Assembly (NCBI GenBank): GCA_963781285.1
Contig: CAWAFI010000008.1
Coordinates: forward strand, 248,001-312,000
DNA: 64,000 nucleotides
Direction of reading: 5' to 3'
From: CAIWHR01 sp963781285
GTDB lineage: Bacteria > Pseudomonadota > Gammaproteobacteria > Burkholderiales > Casimicrobiaceae
In this document: piece after piece, positions 25,207 to 34,014 of the stretch
Layout of the letters: each line of letters opens with the position of its first letter
How positions within the stretch are numbered: position 1 is the first letter of the stretch
Notes under the pieces: generated by a model
Seen by the model: only the letters and a program-made list of their open reading frames with translations
What the model was told of the DNA's origin: nothing
Databases searched by the model: none
Program-made: the position numbers and the translations under genes

Positions 25207-26193
25207 CTATTTCTCGACGAAGCCGGCCTCGATCATGAGGCCCTTGTTCAGCGCGTCGTCGTCCTCGAGGAACGTCAGCATGTCCTTGCCGGTGAGGAAT
25301 ACCGGCTTGAGCGCCTGTTTTTCCATGTAATCCTTGTATTCCTGCGTCTGCGTCAGCTTCTTGAACAGATCGACGTAGAAGGCAATCTCATCGGGTTTCA
25401 CCTTGCCGGGGAGGAACATGGCGCGCAGCATGAGGTATTGCATGTCGAGCCCTTCCTCCTTGCACGTGGGAATGTCGTTCCACGACATGCTGTCCGTGAC
25501 CTTACCCTTGTAGGCGATCCGTTCCTTGTCGAAGACGCAGAGCGCCCGCACCTGCCCGGCGCGCCAGACTTCGAGATTCTCCGAAGGATTGTTGACGTTG
25601 GCCGCCGTGTGGTTGCCGACGAGCTGGGTGGCTGCCTCGCCGCCCGACTTATAGGGCAAGTAGGCGAACTTCGCGCCGGTCTTCTTTTCCATGAAGACGG
25701 TCAGAACGTGATCCTCGCGCTTCGAGCCGGTGCCGCCCATCTTGAACGGCGGGTCGGCGGTCTTGGCCGCGGCCACGAACTCTTTCACCGACTTGTAGGG
25801 CAGCGTCGTGTTGTCCCACAGCACGAACTGGTCCATCGCGATGACGGAAACAGGGGTCAGTTCGCGCCAGTTGAATGGAATCTTGGCTGCGAGCGGCAGC
25901 ATGTAGATCAGCGAATAGGCGATGAGGACCTTGTTGGGATCGCCTTCGCTCGCCTTCATGTACATCAGCGCCTCGCCGCCCGACGCGCCGCCTTTGAGCG
26001 ATACGACCATCGGCTGGTTCATCAGCTTGTTCTTCTGAATCGCGGCCTGCATCATTCGCGCCATCTGGTCGGAAGCGCCGCCGGCGCCGGCGGCCACGAC
26101 GATCTCGACGGGCTTCGTGGGTTCCCAGGCGACAGCCGGCGCGCTCGCCAGCATGATCGCCAGTGCGCAAGTTGTCTTGACGAACTTGTTCAT
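25207..26193 (-). CDS. tctC: Second Bug-family receptor
   Basis: A 328-residue periplasmic receptor with Sec signal MNKFVKTTCALAIMLASAPA (cleavage near AVA-WEP). The mature start is VEIVVAAGAGGASDQMARMM, then VSLKGGASGGEALMYM in the ligand loop. Compared with the first receptor it lacks the usual PGGGG loop, having KGGASGG, and contains NNPSENLEVWRAGQ and PTCKEEGLDMQY, so it belongs to a divergent Bug subgroup with a different ligand. AGGAGG lies 8 bases before ATG26193. It heads the minus-strand operon that continues with tctB, tctA and a sugar-isomerase-like enzyme. Confidence 0.9.
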   Translation of the reverse strand: MNKFVKTTCALAIMLASAPAVAWEPTKPVEIVVAAGAGGASDQMARMMQAAIQKNKLMNQPMVVSLKGGASGGEALMYMKASEGDPNKVLIAYSLIYMLPLAAKIPFNWRELTPVSVIAMDQFVLWDNTTLPYKSVKEFVAAAKTADPPFKMGGTGSKREDHVLTVFMEKKTGAKFAYLPYKSGGEAATQLVGNHTAANVNNPSENLEVWRAGQVRALCVFDKERIAYKGKVTDSMSWNDIPTCKEEGLDMQYLMLRAMFLPGKVKPDEIAFYVDLFKKLTQTQEYKDYMEKQALKPVFLTGKDMLTFLEDDDALNKGLMIEAGFVEK

Positions 26194-26327
26194 TTCCTGA
26201 TCCTCCTATTGCTTGTAGAGTATCGGCGCCTCAAGGACCTGACTTGCGTGCGTCCGATGTTCCAGCCTTGCACATGAAAACTGCTCCCTCCTCCGCATGC
26301 GATGCTCTTGTGTTCGACGCGGTCGAA

Positions 26328-27545
26328 TCACGCGACGCGCCGTTGCGCGGTCGCCGTGGGCTGACCGCCGCTTTCCCGCAGATACGTCAGCGCCTCCCCG
26401 ACGCCGTGCTTCTTGTGCGGCACGTCGACGAGCGCGAGGCCCATCTCTACACCGCATAGCGTTCCGCACAGCATCAGGTCGTTGAAAAAGCCGAGATGCC
26501 CGATGCGGAACACGCGTCCCGCGAGCTTGCCGAGACCGGTGCCGAGCGACATGTCGAAGCGGGCGAGGACCTCGCGCCGGAACGCATCCGCGTCGTGGCC
26601 GTCGGGCATCATGACGGCGGTCAGCGATCCGCTGTACTCGGCCGGGTTGCGGCACAGCAGCTCGAGTCCCCAGCCGCGCACGGCGCGCCGGGTCGCTTCG
26701 GCGTGGCGCTGATGGCGTGCGAACACCGCCGGCAATCCTTCCTCGCGCAGCATTGCGAGCGCCTCGTGCAGTCCGTAGAGGAGATTGGTGGCCGGCGTGG
26801 ACGGGAAATAACCTTGGCGGTTCAGCGCGATGGTTTCGTCCCACCGCCAATACGACCGCGGCAGCCGCGCCAGCTTGCTGGCGGCGATCGCCTTGTCGCT
26901 GACCGCGTTGAACGAAAGCCCAGGCGGCAGCATCAGCCCCTTCTGCGATCCCGCCACCGTGACGTCGACGCCCCATTCGGCATGGCGGTAGTCGAGCGAA
27001 GCAAGGGACGAGATCGTATCGACCATGAACAGCGCGGGGTGGCCGGCGCGGTCGATCGCCTGCCGGATCGCCGGGATGCGCGTGGTGACGCCGGTCGACG
27101 TCTCGTTGTGCACGGCGAGCACCGCCTTGAACGCGTGGGCGCGGTCCTCGGCGAGCTTCGCCTCGACGATCGCGGGATCGATGCCGCTGCGCCAATCGCC
27201 GGGGACGAAATCGACGAGCAGGCCGAGTTTCTCGGCCATCGCCCGCCACAACGTGGCGAAATGGCCGGTCTCGAACATCAGCACGCGGTCGCCGGGCGAC
27301 AGCGTATTGACCAGCGCCGCCTCCCATGCACCGGTACCCGATGCCGGATAGATGACCACCGGCCCTGGCGTCTGGAAGACCTCCTTCAATCCGTCGAGGA
27401 TTTCGAGCGTCAGGCGGGCGAACTCGGGGCCGCGGTGGTCGATCGTCGCCTGGTCCATTGCCCGCAACACGCGATCCGGCACGTTGGTGGGTCCCGGGAT
27501 CTGCAGAAAATGGCGACCGGAGGGGTGGGTGTCGAGCGGAATCAT
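26328..27545 (-). CDS. Class V aminotransferase, serine-glyoxylate / alanine-glyoxylate type
   Basis: A 405-residue PLP enzyme. N-terminal FLQIPGPTNVPDRVLRAM is the signature of serine-glyoxylate and alanine-glyoxylate aminotransferases; YPASGTGAWEAALVN binds PLP, MVDTISSLAS carries the PLP-nitrogen Asp, and Lys202 in AGSQKGLMLPPGL is the Schiff-base lysine. The family transfers the amino group of serine (or alanine) to glyoxylate, giving hydroxypyruvate and glycine. Placement beside a D-2-hydroxyacid dehydrogenase (divergent, 208 bases away) and carboxylate transporters suggests a role in glyoxylate or 2-hydroxyacid use. The exact amino donor cannot be decided by eye. Confidence 0.9.
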   Translation of the reverse strand: MIPLDTHPSGRHFLQIPGPTNVPDRVLRAMDQATIDHRGPEFARLTLEILDGLKEVFQTPGPVVIYPASGTGAWEAALVNTLSPGDRVLMFETGHFATLWRAMAEKLGLLVDFVPGDWRSGIDPAIVEAKLAEDRAHAFKAVLAVHNETSTGVTTRIPAIRQAIDRAGHPALFMVDTISSLASLDYRHAEWGVDVTVAGSQKGLMLPPGLSFNAVSDKAIAASKLARLPRSYWRWDETIALNRQGYFPSTPATNLLYGLHEALAMLREEGLPAVFARHQRHAEATRRAVRGWGLELLCRNPAEYSGSLTAVMMPDGHDADAFRREVLARFDMSLGTGLGKLAGRVFRIGHLGFFNDLMLCGTLCGVEMGLALVDVPHKKHGVGEALTYLRESGGQPTATAQRRVA

Positions 27546-27753
27546 GGGGAGGCAGAGTCAAGGGGCGGCAGCGCGTTGTCGTCCCGGCTGCGGGACGAAG
27601 GCCCATGCTACTGACGTTTGGCGCTTGCCCGCAAGGGGCGGCTCGTCCCGGTGTCCGGCGGACCTGCCCGTACCTGCTCTACAATGGTTCGCCTGCCGTT
27701 GTCATTTGCACGCGCGTCGGCGGATCGCTGACGATTCGCCTAACAGGCTGTCC

Positions 27754-30700
27754 ATGAGCGCCCCGGTGCCGCAACCCCTCGTGTTCCACCGCCGTAGTGG
27801 CGAAGGGGACCTCGCCGCCCGGCTACGTCGTGTCGTCGCTGGGGACGTGCTGTTCGACGCCGCCTCGCGCGGACGGTACGCCACCGACGCGTCGATCTAT
27901 CAGGTCGAGCCGATCGGGGTGCTGGTGCCGACCTGCGATGCCGACGTTCAGTCGGCGCTGGAGATCTGCCGCGAGCTGGGGGTGCCGGTGCTGCCGCGGG
28001 GCGCGGGTAGCTCGCAATGCGGCCAGACCGTGGGCGCCGCGCTCGTCATCGATCACAGCAAGCACTTGAACCGCGTCGTCGCCTTCGACCGTGACGCAAT
28101 GACGGTCACGGTGGAACCTGGCGTCGTGCTCGATCAGCTCAACGCGTGGTTGAAGCCGCACGGCCTCTGGTTCGCGGTCGACGTAAGCACTTCCGCGCAG
28201 GCCACCTTGGGCGGGATGGCCGGCAACAATTCCTGCGGCTCGCGCTCGATCGCCTACGGCAACATGGTGCACAACGTCCAGGCGATCGATGCGCTTCTGG
28301 CGGACGGCACCACAGTGCGCTTCGGACCCGAGTCGGAGATGGATGCGGCAGCGCCGCGGGTGCGCGAACTGCTCGACCGGTTGCGTGCGATCGGCGCCCG
28401 CGAGCACGACGAGATCGAGCGTCAGGTGCCGGCGGTGCTGCGCCGGGTCGGTGGCTACAACATCGACGTCTTCCACCCACAAAGCGAGCGGCCGTACGCC
28501 TTCGGCGGCGGCGTGAACTTCGCTCATCTGCTGGTGGGCAGCGAAGGCACGCTTGCCTGGACCCGCGAGCTCGTGCTCAGGCTCGCGCCATTGCCGCGGC
28601 ACCGGACGCTGGGCGCTGTCAGTTTTCCAACGCTGTACCGGGCAATGGAGTGCGCGCGCCACATCGTGACGCTCGGGCCTTCGGCGGTCGAGCTCGTCGA
28701 TCGGACGATGATCGATCTCGCGCGCGACAATCCGGCGTTCCGGCCGGTGATCGATCGCGCGTTGGTCGGTGAGCCCGAGGCCATTCTGCTCGTCGAATTC
28801 ATCGGTAACGACGCGGACGACTGCTTGCGCCGTCTGGACGATCTGGTCGCGCTGATGGGCGATCTCGGCTTGCCCGACCGCGTCGTGCGGATGACAGATG
28901 CCGCCGCGCAGAAGGCGCTGTGGGACGTGCGCAAGGCCGGGCTCAACATCATGATGAGCATGAAAGGCGACGGCAAGCCGGTGTCCTTCATCGAGGACTG
29001 TGCGGTGCCGCTCGAGCACTTGGCCGATTACGTCGATCGCCTCACGCAGGTCTTTGCAAAGCACGGCACGCGCGGCACCTGGTACGCGCACGCGTCGGTC
29101 GGCACGTTGCACGTGCGGCCCATCCTCGACATGCGTCGCGACGGCGCTGTCAAGATGCGCGCGATCGCGGAGGAGGCGAGCGCGATGGTGCGCGAGTACA
29201 AAGGCGCATTCTCGGGTGAGCACGGCGACGGTCTCGTGCGCAGCGAGTGGGTTGCGTGGCAGTTCGGTCCGCGGCTCACGCGTGCGTTCGAGGAGATCAA
29301 GGACCTGCTCGATCCGACGGGTCTCATGAACCCGGGCAAGATCGTCCGCGCAACGCGGATGGATGACGCTTCGCTGTTTCGCTTTCGCCCTGGGTATTCG
29401 GCGCTGCCGCTCGCGACGGCGCTCGACTGGTCGGCATGGGACGTGCAGAACGACCCGGTCGGGCAGACGCTGTCGGCGCCGGGGACCGGCGACGATCCGG
29501 CACACGGCTTCGGCAAGGCCATCGAGATGTGCAACAACAATGGGCATTGCCGCAAATTCGATGTCGGCACGATGTGCCCGAGCTATCGCGTCACGCGCGA
29601 CGAAGAACATCTGACGCGCGGCCGCGCCAACACGTTGCGGCTCGCGCTGTCCGGTCAGCTCGGGCCGGACTTCGCCTCGGAGGCGGCGCGCGCGGCGCTC
29701 GATCTTTGCGTGAGCTGCAAGGGCTGCCGCCGCGAGTGTCCGACGGGCGTCGACATGGCGAAGATGAAGATCGAATTCCTCTACCACTGGCAGCGAGCAC
29801 ATGGCCTCGGGCTCAAGAACCGGGTGATCGCCCATCTGCCACGTTGGGCACCGTGGGCGGCGCGCCTCCCCTGGCTTGCCAACCTGCGCGACACGTTTCC
29901 CGGTGCGAAAGAACTGACCGAACGCTGGATGGGATTTTCGGCCCGGCGCACGCTGCCCAGGTGGCGCCGGGACACGTTCCTGCGCGCTGGCGCGCCGGTA
30001 CCCATGGCCGGTGCGCATCCGGACGTCGTGCTGTTCGTCGATACATTTACCAACTATTTCGAGCCTGAGAATGCCCACGCGGCGCTTGCGGTGCTTGGCG
30101 CCGCAGGTGCTCGCGTCCATGTGGCGCGCGGCGGCACCGGCGACTCCGATCCCTCGCGGCCGTTGTGCTGCGGCCGTACCTATCTTGCGGCCGGCCTGGT
30201 CGACGAAGCGAAGCGCGAGGCACGCCGCGTCGTGGCAGCGTTGGCGCCGCACGTGGCGAGGGGCGCCGCGGTCGTCGGTCTCGAGCCGTCGTGCCTGCTG
30301 TCGCTGCGGGACGAGTTCCTCGTCATGGGGCTCGGCGATGCCGCGCCGCGGCTCGCGGACCATGCCTTCCTTATCGAGGAGTATCTCGCGCGCGAGCACC
30401 GCGCCGGACGGTTGCGGCTACCGCTCGTCGCGCTGCCGGAGGCTCGCGCGCTGCTGCACGGCCATTGCCATCAGAAGGCGTTCGACGCCATCTCGCCAAC
30501 GCTGGACGTGCTCAGGTTGATTCCAGGCCTGGAGGTCGAGTTGATCGAGTCGAGCTGTTGCGGGATGGCCGGCAGCTTCGGCTACGAGGCCGCACACTAC
30601 GACGTCTCGATGCGCATGGCCGAGCTGTCCTTGCTCCCCGCACTACGCGCCGCGTCGGCCGACACGCTGATCGTTGCCGACGGCACTAGCTGCCGCCATC

Positions 30701-30807
30701 AGATCGAAGACGGAACGCGCGCCTCGGGCCGGCGCGAAGCCCTGCATGTCGTGCGCGTGCTCGAACGCGCACTGGCGCCTGCGCGCGCCGCAGTGCCAGG
30801 TGCCTGA
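27754..30807 (+). CDS. ydiJ: YdiJ-like FAD/Fe-S D-2-hydroxyacid dehydrogenase
   Basis: A 1017-residue fusion matching the length and layout of E. coli YdiJ (reported as a D-2-hydroxyglutarate dehydrogenase). Residues about 45-300 are a FAD_binding_4 domain (LPRGAGSSQCGQTVG, GGMAGNNSCGSRSIAYG). A FAD-oxidase C-terminal domain reaches about 560, with FSGEHGDGLVRSEW. An Fe-S region follows: CNNNGHCRKF (Cys593) and CVSCKGCRRECPTG (Cys652/655/658/662). Two CCG domains follow, with CCG near 804 and 934. The electron acceptor is probably the quinone pool. ATG27754 is the first start that gives the conserved N-terminus. It probably supplies the 2-oxo acid side of the pathway with the divergent aminotransferase. 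Confidence 0.9.
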   Translation: MSAPVPQPLVFHRRSGEGDLAARLRRVVAGDVLFDAASRGRYATDASIYQVEPIGVLVPTCDADVQSALEICRELGVPVLPRGAGSSQCGQTVGAALVIDHSKHLNRVVAFDRDAMTVTVEPGVVLDQLNAWLKPHGLWFAVDVSTSAQATLGGMAGNNSCGSRSIAYGNMVHNVQAIDALLADGTTVRFGPESEMDAAAPRVRELLDRLRAIGAREHDEIERQVPAVLRRVGGYNIDVFHPQSERPYAFGGGVNFAHLLVGSEGTLAWTRELVLRLAPLPRHRTLGAVSFPTLYRAMECARHIVTLGPSAVELVDRTMIDLARDNPAFRPVIDRALVGEPEAILLVEFIGNDADDCLRRLDDLVALMGDLGLPDRVVRMTDAAAQKALWDVRKAGLNIMMSMKGDGKPVSFIEDCAVPLEHLADYVDRLTQVFAKHGTRGTWYAHASVGTLHVRPILDMRRDGAVKMRAIAEEASAMVREYKGAFSGEHGDGLVRSEWVAWQFGPRLTRAFEEIKDLLDPTGLMNPGKIVRATRMDDASLFRFRPGYSALPLATALDWSAWDVQNDPVGQTLSAPGTGDDPAHGFGKAIEMCNNNGHCRKFDVGTMCPSYRVTRDEEHLTRGRANTLRLALSGQLGPDFASEAARAALDLCVSCKGCRRECPTGVDMAKMKIEFLYHWQRAHGLGLKNRVIAHLPRWAPWAARLPWLANLRDTFPGAKELTERWMGFSARRTLPRWRRDTFLRAGAPVPMAGAHPDVVLFVDTFTNYFEPENAHAALAVLGAAGARVHVARGGTGDSDPSRPLCCGRTYLAAGLVDEAKREARRVVAALAPHVARGAAVVGLEPSCLLSLRDEFLVMGLGDAAPRLADHAFLIEEYLAREHRAGRLRLPLVALPEARALLHGHCHQKAFDAISPTLDVLRLIPGLEVELIESSCCGMAGSFGYEAAHYDVSMRMAELSLLPALRAASADTLIVADGTSCRHQIEDGTRASGRREALHVVRVLERALAPARAAVPGA

Positions 30808-30847
30808 GAGGTACCGGATTGGGCCAACCGCGGCCGGCTCCGTGCGG

Positions 30848-31231
30848 TCAGTATCCGCGGGAGCCCTTGCTCGATGCGCCCGACGCCGACCGGGATTGTG
30901 GCGTTGCCGCCGTGCCGGCTGGTCCACGCGCCGGCACGCCGCCCACGATCTCGTCAACGGAAAGGGCGCTGGATCCGGCCGCCCCGGTGAAGAACACGAT
31001 CACCGGGCACCTATCGGATTCCATCACGATGAGATGCTCGCCGCGGCGGTAGAGCGCCTGGCGCTCGGCTGCGCCGCGCTCGCTCAGGTCGATCGGCGGC
31101 CGGCTGTCCTGGTAGATCGCATTGTCGTTACGATCGTAGACGACGAAACACGTGATCGCCTGTGCGGAAGCGACCGGCAGCGCAAGCAAGGCGCTCGCAA
31201 GCAGAATACCGTGAATCGAGTGTCGCATCAT
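30848..31231 (-). CDS. Small secreted hypothetical protein
   Basis: A 127-residue product with a clean Sec signal (RHSIHGILLASALLALPVAS, cleavage after AQA). The mature part begins ITCFVVYDRNDNAIYQDSRPP, has two Cys (ITCF, DRCP) that could form a disulfide, and ends in a Gly/Ser/Ala-rich tail. The pattern of a Cys near the start followed by a YDRxDxVIYQxxxPPIDLS segment is shared by many small exported proteins of Burkholderiales of unknown function, as I recall them. GGGAG precedes the start. Convergent with ydiJ; single gene. Confidence 0.7.
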   Translation of the reverse strand: MMRHSIHGILLASALLALPVASAQAITCFVVYDRNDNAIYQDSRPPIDLSERGAAERQALYRRGEHLIVMESDRCPVIVFFTGAAGSSALSVDEIVGGVPARGPAGTAATPQSRSASGASSKGSRGY

Positions 31232-31408
31232 CGTCTCCCTCCGAGGCGTTCATCGTAGGCCGGCAGGGCCGCGTTGGCAACCCGAGGTGGCGGACGGGAG
31301 TTTGCGGCGGAAACGGGCAACCGGCGCCTCCGTCGCCGGCGGTGGTCTTGACTTCCGCGGCGCGGGAAGCGCTCAATGACGGCGATCTGCTTTCCCGCGG
31401 AGAAGACC

Positions 31409-31834
31409 ATGCCGATTCGATCACTGCGCTCCATCGTCGCCGACCAAACGCCGATTACGGCGCCCAAGACGGCAACCGTGATCGAGGCCGCGCACCTGAT
31501 GCAGCAACGGAACATCGGGGCGCTGCTGGTGGTCGACGGCTCGCGGCTCATCGGCATCTTCACCGAGCGCGACGCCCTGTTTCGCGTGCTGGCGGTGGGC
31601 CGCGATCCTGGAACCACCCGCCTGGCGGAAGTCATGACACCGCAACCCCAGACCATCCATCCGGACGAGCCGTTCCTTCATGCGTTACGGATCATGCACC
31701 AAGGTGGCTTTCGCCATCTGCCGGTGGCGGAGTTCGACCGGCCGCTGGGGATGGTGTCGGTGCGCGATGCGCTCGACGACGATTTGTACGAGCTGCGGAT
31801 GGATCTCGCGCAGCGGGAAGACATGCTCGAGTGA
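31409..31834 (+). CDS. CBS-domain pair protein
   Basis: A 141-residue cytoplasmic protein made of two CBS motifs. The first is ITAPKTATVIEAAHLMQQRN with IGALLVVDGSRLIGIFTERD (residues about 15-65); the second is VMTPQPQTIHPDEPFLHALR with FRHLPVAEFDRPLGMVSVRD (about 80-130). Stand-alone CBS pairs usually bind adenine nucleotides and sense energy state, sometimes controlling another protein. ATG31409 (MPIRSLRSIVAD) is preferred to ATG31376 because GCGGAG lies just upstream. No operon partner is visible: neighbours are transcribed in the opposite direction. Confidence 0.85.
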   Translation: MPIRSLRSIVADQTPITAPKTATVIEAAHLMQQRNIGALLVVDGSRLIGIFTERDALFRVLAVGRDPGTTRLAEVMTPQPQTIHPDEPFLHALRIMHQGGFRHLPVAEFDRPLGMVSVRDALDDDLYELRMDLAQREDMLE

Positions 31835-31871
31835 CGGGCGGGCGCCGCCCCTTTCCGGCGGCGATTGTTCC

Positions 31872-32717
31872 TTAGAGCCCCAGCCAGGCGATGGTCGAGC
31901 TTTCGAAGTCCGCATTCGGCACGACGAAGCCCTTATAGCCGACGGCCTCGAGCGCATCGCGGCCAGGCTTGGAATCCCGGATATTTATCAGCGCATCCTG
32001 GAGCCGCTGTTGCTCGTCGGCCGACATCTTTGTCGACACGATGAACTGCTTGATCGGGACCGGGCGCGATTTCACCAGGACCTTTCCCCCCTTTTCGGTC
32101 CATGCCTTGACCACCGCGTTTGCCGCCGTGACGCCGACCTTCGCAAAACCGTATTCGAGATAGAACGGCACCGCATCCTGGTAGCGCGTCGTGATCACCT
32201 TGGCGGCCGCAGGCGTCAGCTCCTTGGCGGTCGACAACGGCACTTTCTCGGCGCGAAACATTGCCCGTACCATCGCCGCAGTGATCGAGTCGGGATCCGG
32301 CGTGACGATCGTGTAACCTTTGAGATCGTCGAGCGACTTCAACGGCTCGTTCGGATTCATCAAGAACGATGCCGTGTACTCGGTGTAGCCGGAAGTCCAG
32401 GCAATGGCCTTGTAACGGCCCGCCTTGATCTCGGCCATCGACACATGCGCCGGATGGACGAACGCAAGGTCGAATTGCTGTTTCGCCGCGCCGGCGCGCA
32501 CATCGTCGTAGGCCGGGACCAGGACGATCTTGAAGCGTCGGCCGATCGCCCGACCGAGGTAATCGGCGAGCGGGGCGAACTTGTCGCGGATCTCCTTGGG
32601 TGTCGCCTGGTAGGTGACCCCCTCCGTGACCGCGAAGGTCAAATCGGGTCCCTGGGCTGCGGCAGTTGTGGCCACGACCAGCGAAAGCAACAGCGAAACA
32701 GCGAAGCGACCGAACAT
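31872..32717 (-). CDS. PhnD-like ABC-type substrate-binding protein
   Basis: A 281-residue periplasmic binding protein of the phosphate/phosphite/phosphonate (PhnD/transferrin-like) class. Signal peptide MFGRFAVSLLLSLVVATTAA; core motifs LTFAVTEGVTYQATPKEIRD, LADYLGRAIGRRFKIVLVPA, FDLAFVHPAHVSMAEIKAGR and GYTIVTPDPDSITAAM. ATG32717 starts the signal peptide; the frame is open upstream. No ABC ATPase or permease gene is adjacent, so it is an orphan: it may share another permease or act as a ligand sensor. The AT-rich segment at 32800-32905 is probably its promoter. Confidence 0.85.
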   Translation of the reverse strand: MFGRFAVSLLLSLVVATTAAAQGPDLTFAVTEGVTYQATPKEIRDKFAPLADYLGRAIGRRFKIVLVPAYDDVRAGAAKQQFDLAFVHPAHVSMAEIKAGRYKAIAWTSGYTEYTASFLMNPNEPLKSLDDLKGYTIVTPDPDSITAAMVRAMFRAEKVPLSTAKELTPAAAKVITTRYQDAVPFYLEYGFAKVGVTAANAVVKAWTEKGGKVLVKSRPVPIKQFIVSTKMSADEQQRLQDALINIRDSKPGRDALEAVGYKGFVVPNADFESSTIAWLGL

Positions 32718-32799
32718 CCCGTCCTTTCGACAATTACAGTGGGGTAGCGCCCCGGCGGCCGCGTCTCCGCGAGTGGCACCGGTGAACTCGATGCCTAGA

Positions 32800-32905
32800 A
32801 TACGAGAAATTAAGGGAAATAGGCTAATAATTGTGCAATACAATTCTCGTGGATCGCGATACGCGGATTGCAGAGCTAATCTACACGATTATCACATTTT
32901 GTCAT
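32800..32905 (-). promoter_or_regulatory. AT-rich promoter region with ATTGT-N5-ACAAT dyad
   Basis: This is the most AT-rich stretch of the window. It contains the dyad ATTGT-GCAAT-ACAAT (32830-32844) and CGCG-ATA-CGCG nearby. On the minus strand a TTGCAC element is followed by several AT-rich -10-like runs, consistent with a promoter for the binding-protein gene starting at 32717. Apart from this the 32718-32970 gap is empty. Confidence 0.45.
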
Positions 32906-32970
32906 CCGAGCGCCGCCCCTTTGTAGGGCACAGCTGTCATCTCGGTCGCGATCGCAGTCGGGGAGGGCGA

Positions 32971-34014
32971 CTACAGGATCCGATTGAACCAAAGCAGCGA
33001 TAACAGTGCCGCGAGAAAGACGAAGGCGGCCCCGGCGGCGGCGAACAGCGCGGTGATCTCGGTCTCTTTCTGCTCGAAGAAAATCCGCGTGTTCAAGTTC
33101 TGGTAGATCTTCTGCAGGTCAGTGGCATTGCCGGCGTAGAAATAGTCGGCGCGTGTCAGGTTGGCGATCGTCTTCAGCGCTTCTTCGTCGAGCCGCACGT
33201 GAAACGACCATCCCTCGCCGCCGATGATTTCGCCGGCTTGCGTGCCGATGCCGACCGTGTAGACGCGCACCCCGCGGTCGGCGGCCATGCGCGCCGCCTC
33301 GATCGGGTCGGGGCCGGTCGTCGTCTGGCCGTCGGTGAGCACGATGATCGCGGCGGACGTGTACGAGCCCGGCGGTACCGGCTTCGGCGCGGCCTTGTCC
33401 GGCGTGCGCGACGGATCGAGCGGGGCGCTGCGCGCGGGGTTCCCTCGCGGATTGAACGAGCGCAGGTCGAACTCGACGTCCGGGAAGATCATCTTCAGCG
33501 CGACGAGGATGCCGCTGCCCACCGCCGTGCCGCGCTGCAGCTGGAAGCGTTCGATCGCGGCCAGAATATCCTCGCGGCTGTGCGTCGGCGACTGGACGAC
33601 CGACGCGGTCGCTGCGAACGACACGACGCCGATACGCGTCGTCTTCGGCTGGTCGGCGACGAACGCCCGTGCCGCCTCCTGTGCGGCGACGAGGCGATTC
33701 GGCTTGACGTCGGTGGCGCGCATGCTCCCGGAGACGTCCATCGCGAGGATCACGGTCTCGTGTTGGGACGGCAGCGTGACGACCGCGGCCGGCCGTGCGA
33801 TCGCCACGACGAGGAGCGTAAGCGCGACGAGGAACAGGACCGGCGGCACGTGCCGCCGCAAGCGCTGGCCCGCCGAGAGCGCATCCTTGACGAGAACGAG
33901 GCTTGCGTAGCGCAGCGCGGCCTTCTTCTTCCGCCGCAGCAGCAGTACGTAGGTGCCCACGACGGCCGGGACCAGCAGCAGCAGCCAGAGCATCCCGGGC
34001 CACAGGAAGGTCAT
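32971..34014 (-). CDS. BatA-like VWA-domain membrane protein
   Basis: A 347-residue protein. Two N-terminal membrane helices (MLWLLLLVPAVVGTYVLLL and PVLFLVALTLLVVAIARPA) precede a von Willebrand A domain with MIDAS Asp93-x-Ser95-x-Ser97 (DVSGSM), and there is one C-terminal helix (FAAAGAAFVFLAALLSLLW). In MoxR systems such VWA proteins sit in the membrane with DUF58 and the MoxR ATPase, acting as chaperone-like maturation or stress complexes. The start overlaps the DUF58 stop by ATGA (34011-34014). A second, closely similar gene begins at 63525. Confidence 0.9.
   Translation of the reverse strand: MTFLWPGMLWLLLLVPAVVGTYVLLLRRKKKAALRYASLVLVKDALSAGQRLRRHVPPVLFLVALTLLVVAIARPAAVVTLPSQHETVILAMDVSGSMRATDVKPNRLVAAQEAARAFVADQPKTTRIGVVSFAATASVVQSPTHSREDILAAIERFQLQRGTAVGSGILVALKMIFPDVEFDLRSFNPRGNPARSAPLDPSRTPDKAAPKPVPPGSYTSAAIIVLTDGQTTTGPDPIEAARMAADRGVRVYTVGIGTQAGEIIGGEGWSFHVRLDEEALKTIANLTRADYFYAGNATDLQKIYQNLNTRIFFEQKETEITALFAAAGAAFVFLAALLSLLWFNRIL

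Noticed and set aside
27823..30399. Very long open frame antisense to the YdiJ-like gene
   Set aside because: High GC keeps opposite-strand frames open; the translation is Arg/His-rich with no domain, and the sense gene has all expected motifs.
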